DNA from: an uncultured Muribaculaceae bacterium
GTDB lineage: Bacteria > Bacteroidota > Bacteroidia > Bacteroidales > Muribaculaceae
Length of the DNA stretch: 9,017 nt
Assembly (NCBI GenBank): GCA_938039795.1
Contig: CALHWU010000139.1
Coordinates: forward strand, 1 to 9,017
Reading direction: 5' to 3'
Position numbers and translations under genes: made by a program. Positions 6,738 to 9,017 of the stretch are shown here, piece by piece. The stretch's first letter is position 1; each line of letters starts with the position of its first letter. A model generated the notes under the pieces. It did no database searches and was not told the DNA's origin. It saw only the letters and a list, made by a program, of their open reading frames with translations.

Positions 6738-7943
6738 ATGATAGATCAACAACTGTTTCTGTTGCCCGGTTCGACGCTATGCTACGTGCTTTTGGCGGTA
6801 GCTCTGATCGCGGCAGTATATGTGCTTGTTGTGACGACGCCCCGTCTCAACCGCATCGTCAGGGCCAGTCTTCTGAAGCAGGAGTCTGACTACAGCGATG
6901 TGTCGGGCCTGCGCAATCCTCCGGTGACGGTAGTGGTCATTTCTCACAGCGATACACGTCATCTGAAGCAGCTGCTGACCGATATCCTTTCGCAGGACTA
7001 TGATGCCCCTTATGAGGTAGTGGTGGTTAATGACGACAGCCATTCCCATGCCGATGACATTGTGCGCGAACTGCAGCTTGTCCACAGCAATCTTTTTATT
7101 ACTTTCCTGCCTGACGGTACACGCAGTCTCAGCAGGCGCAAGCTTGCTGTCACTCTTGGAGTCAAGGCTGCCCATTATGACTGCCTGCTGCTGACTGTAG
7201 GCAATTGCGCCGTACAGTCGCCTCTGTGGCTGAAAACCATGGCCCGGCATTTTTCTGACCCGTCGGTGGAGGTGGTGATAGGGTATGCCCGTCTGTGTGG
7301 GAATGACGGAAGTGCTGATAGCGGACGCGGACGAAGATTGCGCACGTTTGACCGCGTGCGTTCGGCACTTGTATGGATAAGCGCCGCGTTGGGAGGGCGT
7401 CCAGTAAGGGGCACAGCCTGTAATCTCGCCTATCGTAGGTCGTTGTTCTTTGATCATAAGGGCTTTTCATCGGCTCTGCATCTCAATTATGGCGACGACG
7501 ATCTGTTTGTCAGCGAGATCGCGACGTCCGACAACTGCGTGGCGGAGATCTCACCCGATGCAGTGGTGTGCCGTCGCGAGTCCGACTCCGCATATGCCCA
7601 TCGTACGGAGAGTATCCGGCGTGAATTCACTTCGTCGATGTTGCGCCGCGCTCCTTTCAGGCTCATGGGGAGTGTCAGCGTGGGCATGTGGGTGTGGCTT
7701 CTGGCCTCTGTGGCATCCATAGCCGAGGGATTCCCGTCCATCGTGCCTCTGTGCGTGGCATTGCTGATCGGAGCCGGACTCACGGTTACGCTGTCGCTCC
7801 GGTGGCGTAAGGCGTGTATGGCGCTCGAAGGGCGGCCGCAGGGCGGCTCAGTGGTGTTTTGCCTGCTGCTTCAGCCGTGGCGCACTATCAGGCGGCGGAT
7901 TGCAGCGCACCGCAGGCGCCGGAGCAACTTCACGTGGGGCTGA
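6738..7943 (+). CDS. Membrane-anchored family 2 glycosyltransferase, altered acidic motif
   Basis: A 401-residue GT-A-fold protein. An N-terminal membrane helix (about residues 14-33) is followed by a cytosolic GT2 domain: VTVVVISH (63-70), the nucleotide-sugar loop VVVNDDSHSHADD (95-107), a structural GTACNLAYRRSLFF segment (225-238), and GDDDLF (252-257), which is the second conserved acidic motif. Two more hydrophobic segments (about 311-329 and 333-354) and a very basic tail follow. Where GT2 enzymes of this type carry a metal-binding TDADC-like motif, this protein reads TVGNC (153-157), so the first acidic pair is missing. It may be inactive, metal-independent or simply divergent. I prefer the ATG at 6738 to the TTG at 6729, which only adds three residues. 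It lies 15 nt after the GH20 stop, so the two are probably co-transcribed. Donor and acceptor cannot be told from sequence. Confidence 0.85.
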   Translation: MIDQQLFLLPGSTLCYVLLAVALIAAVYVLVVTTPRLNRIVRASLLKQESDYSDVSGLRNPPVTVVVISHSDTRHLKQLLTDILSQDYDAPYEVVVVNDDSHSHADDIVRELQLVHSNLFITFLPDGTRSLSRRKLAVTLGVKAAHYDCLLLTVGNCAVQSPLWLKTMARHFSDPSVEVVIGYARLCGNDGSADSGRGRRLRTFDRVRSALVWISAALGGRPVRGTACNLAYRRSLFFDHKGFSSALHLNYGDDDLFVSEIATSDNCVAEISPDAVVCRRESDSAYAHRTESIRREFTSSMLRRAPFRLMGSVSVGMWVWLLASVASIAEGFPSIVPLCVALLIGAGLTVTLSLRWRKACMALEGRPQGGSVVFCLLLQPWRTIRRRIAAHRRRRSNFTWG

Positions 7944-7987
7944 ACTTGGTCAGACACCCCTTAATGAGGTAGAAAAGTGACGTTTAT

Positions 7988-8013
7988 TGCAAAAAATCAT
8001 GCGATTTGTTGCA
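7988..8013 (+). repeat. Inverted repeat upstream of the HU gene
   Basis: TGCAAAAAATC and GATTTGTTGCA flank a 4-base centre (ATGC) and pair over 11 positions with one A/G mismatch. No T-run follows on the plus strand, so it does not look like a terminator for the glycosyltransferase gene. It lies at and just upstream of the expected -33 region of the HU promoter, so it could be a protein-binding site. That role is inference. Confidence 0.5.
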
Positions 8014-8041
8014 TGGGAATGAAAAAAAAGTGCGATATTTG
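8009..8041 (+). promoter_or_regulatory. Probable HU gene promoter
   Basis: GATATTTG (8034-8041) matches TAnnTTTG except for the first base, and TTGC (8009-8012) is a partial -33 match 21 nt upstream. Transcription would start near 8048, giving an AT-rich leader of about 70 nt before the ATG at 8119. No Shine-Dalgarno sequence precedes the start; the A-rich stretch before it is usual for Bacteroidota. Confidence 0.45.
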
Positions 8042-8052
8042 CACTTGCAAAT
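8037..8052 (+). promoter_or_regulatory. Perfect dyad over the HU -7 box and start site
   Basis: ATTTGCA-CT-TGCAAAT is a perfect 7-bp inverted repeat with a 2-base centre. Its left arm contains the TTTG of the -7 element and its right arm covers the predicted transcription start near 8048, an arrangement expected for a repressor operator. The binding factor is unknown, and chance occurrence in AT-rich DNA is possible. Confidence 0.4.
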
Positions 8053-8118
8053 TGAAGACAAGCTCATGCTTGCCGGCAAACAGTTGCTTATCAATGTATT
8101 ATCAAAAAATATAGAATT

Positions 8119-8400
8119 ATGACAAAAGCCGACATCGTTAGCGAGATCTCGAAAACCACAGGTATCGACAAAGCCAGCGTTCTCGAGACCGTAGAGAAGT
8201 TCATGGAAGTTGTGAAAGAGAACCTGGCTCATGGCGACAACGTCTACCTCCGTGGCTTCGGCAGCTTCATCGTGAAGACCCGTTCGGAGAAGACCGCACG
8301 CAACATCTCCAAGAACACCACAATCATCATCCCCGAGCACAAGATCCCGGCTTTCAAGCCCGCCAAAGTGTTCATGGAAGATGTCAAGAACGCTAAGTGA
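8119..8400 (+). CDS. HU family DNA-binding protein
   Basis: A 93-residue histone-like protein of the HU/IHF family, which binds and bends DNA as a dimer and shapes the nucleoid. The N-terminal helical part starts MTKADIVSEISKTTGIDK. The saddle motif RGFGSF is at residues 45-50 and the DNA-wrapping arm follows (TARNISKNTTI, then PEHKIPAFKPAK near the C-terminus). Length is normal for the family. At residue 63, where many HU proteins have the DNA-intercalating proline (RNPxTG), this one has isoleucine (RNISKN), which I remember as usual in Bacteroidota HU. Codon use is strongly biased to C-ending codons, as expected of a highly expressed gene. The start at 8119 is the only sensible ATG. A tiny basic gene follows 58 nt downstream and is probably on the same message. 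Confidence 0.97.
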   Translation: MTKADIVSEISKTTGIDKASVLETVEKFMEVVKENLAHGDNVYLRGFGSFIVKTRSEKTARNISKNTTIIIPEHKIPAFKPAKVFMEDVKNAK

Positions 8401-8458
8401 TACAGCCTGTCAACATCACTGAGTCAACAATATACCACCAACTTAAATATCGCATAAA

Positions 8459-8548
8459 ATGCCAAGCGGAAAGAAAAGAAAAGGCCACAAGATGGCCACT
8501 CACAAGCGCAAGAAACGTCTGAAGAAGAACCGTCACAAGAAGAAGTGA
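8459..8548 (+). CDS. 29-residue basic protein, bS22/mS38-like (AURKAIP1/COX24 family) candidate
   Basis: ATG at 8459 to TGA at 8546 encodes 29 residues, most of them Lys, Arg or His, starting MPSGKKRKGHKMATHKRKK and ending NRHKKK. The spacing of KKRK-x-HKM, then HKRKKRLKK-x-R, matches the C-terminal signature of the mitochondrial small-subunit protein mS38 (AURKAIP1/COX24) and the 33-residue mycobacterial ribosomal protein bS22, which sits near the decoding centre. I also recall nearly identical small proteins in Bacteroides genomes. A role as a small-subunit ribosomal protein is inference from this resemblance. It lies between HU and the RNase E/G-type gene and is followed by an intrinsic terminator, so it probably shares the HU transcript. 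Its use of AAG and CGT/CGC codons agrees with high expression. It could instead be a nucleic-acid-binding peptide of another kind. Confidence 0.75.
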   Translation: MPSGKKRKGHKMATHKRKKRLKKNRHKKK

Positions 8549-8634
8549 GTCACACCTGCTGCGCGCTACCATAGCAGGCAGCCGGCCACTCATCGATTCT
8601 TCCGCTTCTACCAGACGGCGCGGAAATCGAACAG

Positions 8635-8695
8635 CGAAGGACAAACTTCTCCGGGTCCGGTTCGGCGGGTCCAGAAAGTTTGCCCTTTGTTTTTT
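8635..8695 (+). terminator. Intrinsic terminator after the HU/29-residue gene pair
   Basis: The left arm 8635-8650 (CGAAGGACAAACTTCT) pairs with the right arm 8673-8689 (AGAAAGTTTGCCCTTTG) over about 15 base pairs with one A/C mismatch, one G-T wobble and one bulged base. The 22-base GC-rich loop can itself form a small CCG-GTT-CGG hairpin. Six T (8690-8695) follow directly, then ATT. This is a textbook rho-independent terminator and separates HU and the small gene from the ribonuclease gene. Confidence 0.8.
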
Positions 8696-8751
8696 ATTAC
8701 ACCGGAGGATTAAAGCATACCCCCGGAATTTCACAGTATAATATCAAGAAA

Positions 8752-9017
8752 ATGAAAAGCGAACTCATTGTCGACGTGCAGCCTAAAGAAGTGTCGATCG
8801 CACTGCTTGAGGATTCAAGGCTTGTCTCGCTCCAGAAGGAATCGAGAAATATAGCCTATGCAGTCGGCGACATCTACCTGGCCAAGGTGAAGAAACTGAT
8901 GCCAGGTCTGAATGCCGCCTTCGTCAACGTCGGGTATGAGAAAGACGCTTTCCTCCATTATTTAGATTTGGGTCCTCAATTTAACTCACTCGAAAAGTTT
9001 GTAAAGCAGACTTTAAG
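8752..9017 (+). CDS. rng: RNase E/G family ribonuclease, N-terminal part (3' end outside window)
   Basis: The ATG at 8752 opens a frame that runs off the window after 88 codons. The protein starts MKSELIVDVQPKEVSIALLE and continues with VGDIYLAKVKKLMPGLNAAF and VNVGYEKDAFLH, the S1-domain region that begins RNase G and RNase E catalytic halves. These enzymes cut single-stranded RNA at AU-rich sites; RNase G trims the 5' end of 16S rRNA and helps mRNA decay. The catalytic metal residues lie further on and are not in view. It lacks a Shine-Dalgarno sequence and sits 57 nt after the T-run of the preceding terminator, so it needs its own promoter or read-through; I see no clear TAnnTTTG box there. 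Confidence 0.92.
   Translation, partial: MKSELIVDVQPKEVSIALLEDSRLVSLQKESRNIAYAVGDIYLAKVKKLMPGLNAAFVNVGYEKDAFLHYLDLGPQFNSLEKFVKQTL

Noticed and set aside
6777..7457. 226-residue minus-strand open frame
   Set aside because: Antisense to the glycosyltransferase gene, no domain-like features, no promoter.
8555..8578. CCTGCT...AGCAGG hairpin after the 29-residue gene
   Set aside because: Only 6 bp with a 12-base loop and no T-run; the structure at 8635-8695 is a far better terminator.
8704..8708. GGAGG as a ribosome binding site for rng
   Set aside because: It lies more than 40 nt before the start codon, and Bacteroidota rarely use such sites.
8393..8734. 113-residue minus-strand open frame with a hydrophobic segment
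   Set aside because: It lies opposite the 29-residue gene and reads through the terminator hairpin; the hydrophobic part is the complement of Lys-rich codons (AAG read as CTT).
8737..8742. TATAAT ten bases before the ribonuclease start
   Set aside because: Bacteroidota primary promoters use TAnnTTTG rather than TATAAT, and there is no matching upstream element; the region is just AT-rich.

Overview
The window looks like a chromosomal segment of a Bacteroidota genome, most likely order Bacteroidales; a gut Muribaculaceae-type relative is a guess. Four things point there. Promoter-like -7 boxes of the TAnnTTTG type lie upstream of gene starts. There are no Shine-Dalgarno sequences next to start codons. 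The HU protein has the RNISKN arm typical of the phylum. Several proteins (the beta-helix surface protein, the RsmI-like methylase, the YycJ-like hydrolase) resemble Bacteroidales families. Coding density is high, no stretch over 300 bases lacks a gene, and I see no tRNA, rRNA, IS element, phage gene or CRISPR array.

Layout. (1) Positions 1-1034, plus strand: the 3' part of a beta-helix surface protein gene whose start lies outside the window. (2) Positions 1047-5039, minus strand: a four-gene cluster read in the order RsmI-like SAM methyltransferase, YycJ-like metallo-beta-lactamase-fold hydrolase, exported C69 dipeptidase, cytidine deaminase. Gaps are 26 nt, 47 nt and a 4-nt ATGA overlap, so they are probably one transcript. 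(3) Positions 5040-5171: a divergent promoter region with the same 10-mer, TAACTTTGCA, facing outward on each strand just before each start codon. (4) Positions 5172-7943, plus strand: an exported GH20 beta-N-acetylhexosaminidase followed 15 nt later by a membrane-anchored family 2 glycosyltransferase. (5) Positions 7944-9017, plus strand: a regulatory region with two inverted repeats, an HU-family DNA-binding protein, a 29-residue very basic protein resembling the bS22/mS38 (AURKAIP1/COX24) ribosomal family, a strong intrinsic terminator, and the 5' end of an RNase E/G-type ribonuclease gene.

How the genes may work together. The right end looks like an information-processing locus: nucleoid packing, a candidate small-subunit ribosomal protein, and a ribonuclease whose family matures 16S rRNA. 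The minus-strand cluster mixes rRNA modification, a possible DNA-repair nuclease, peptide cleavage and pyrimidine salvage, which looks like housekeeping rather than one pathway. The GH20/glycosyltransferase pair handles glycans at the envelope. No wholly new system is obvious. The observations most worth checking are the 29-residue gene, the apparently leaderless divergent promoters, a clamp-binding-like peptide in the YycJ-like protein, and the altered acidic motif of the glycosyltransferase.
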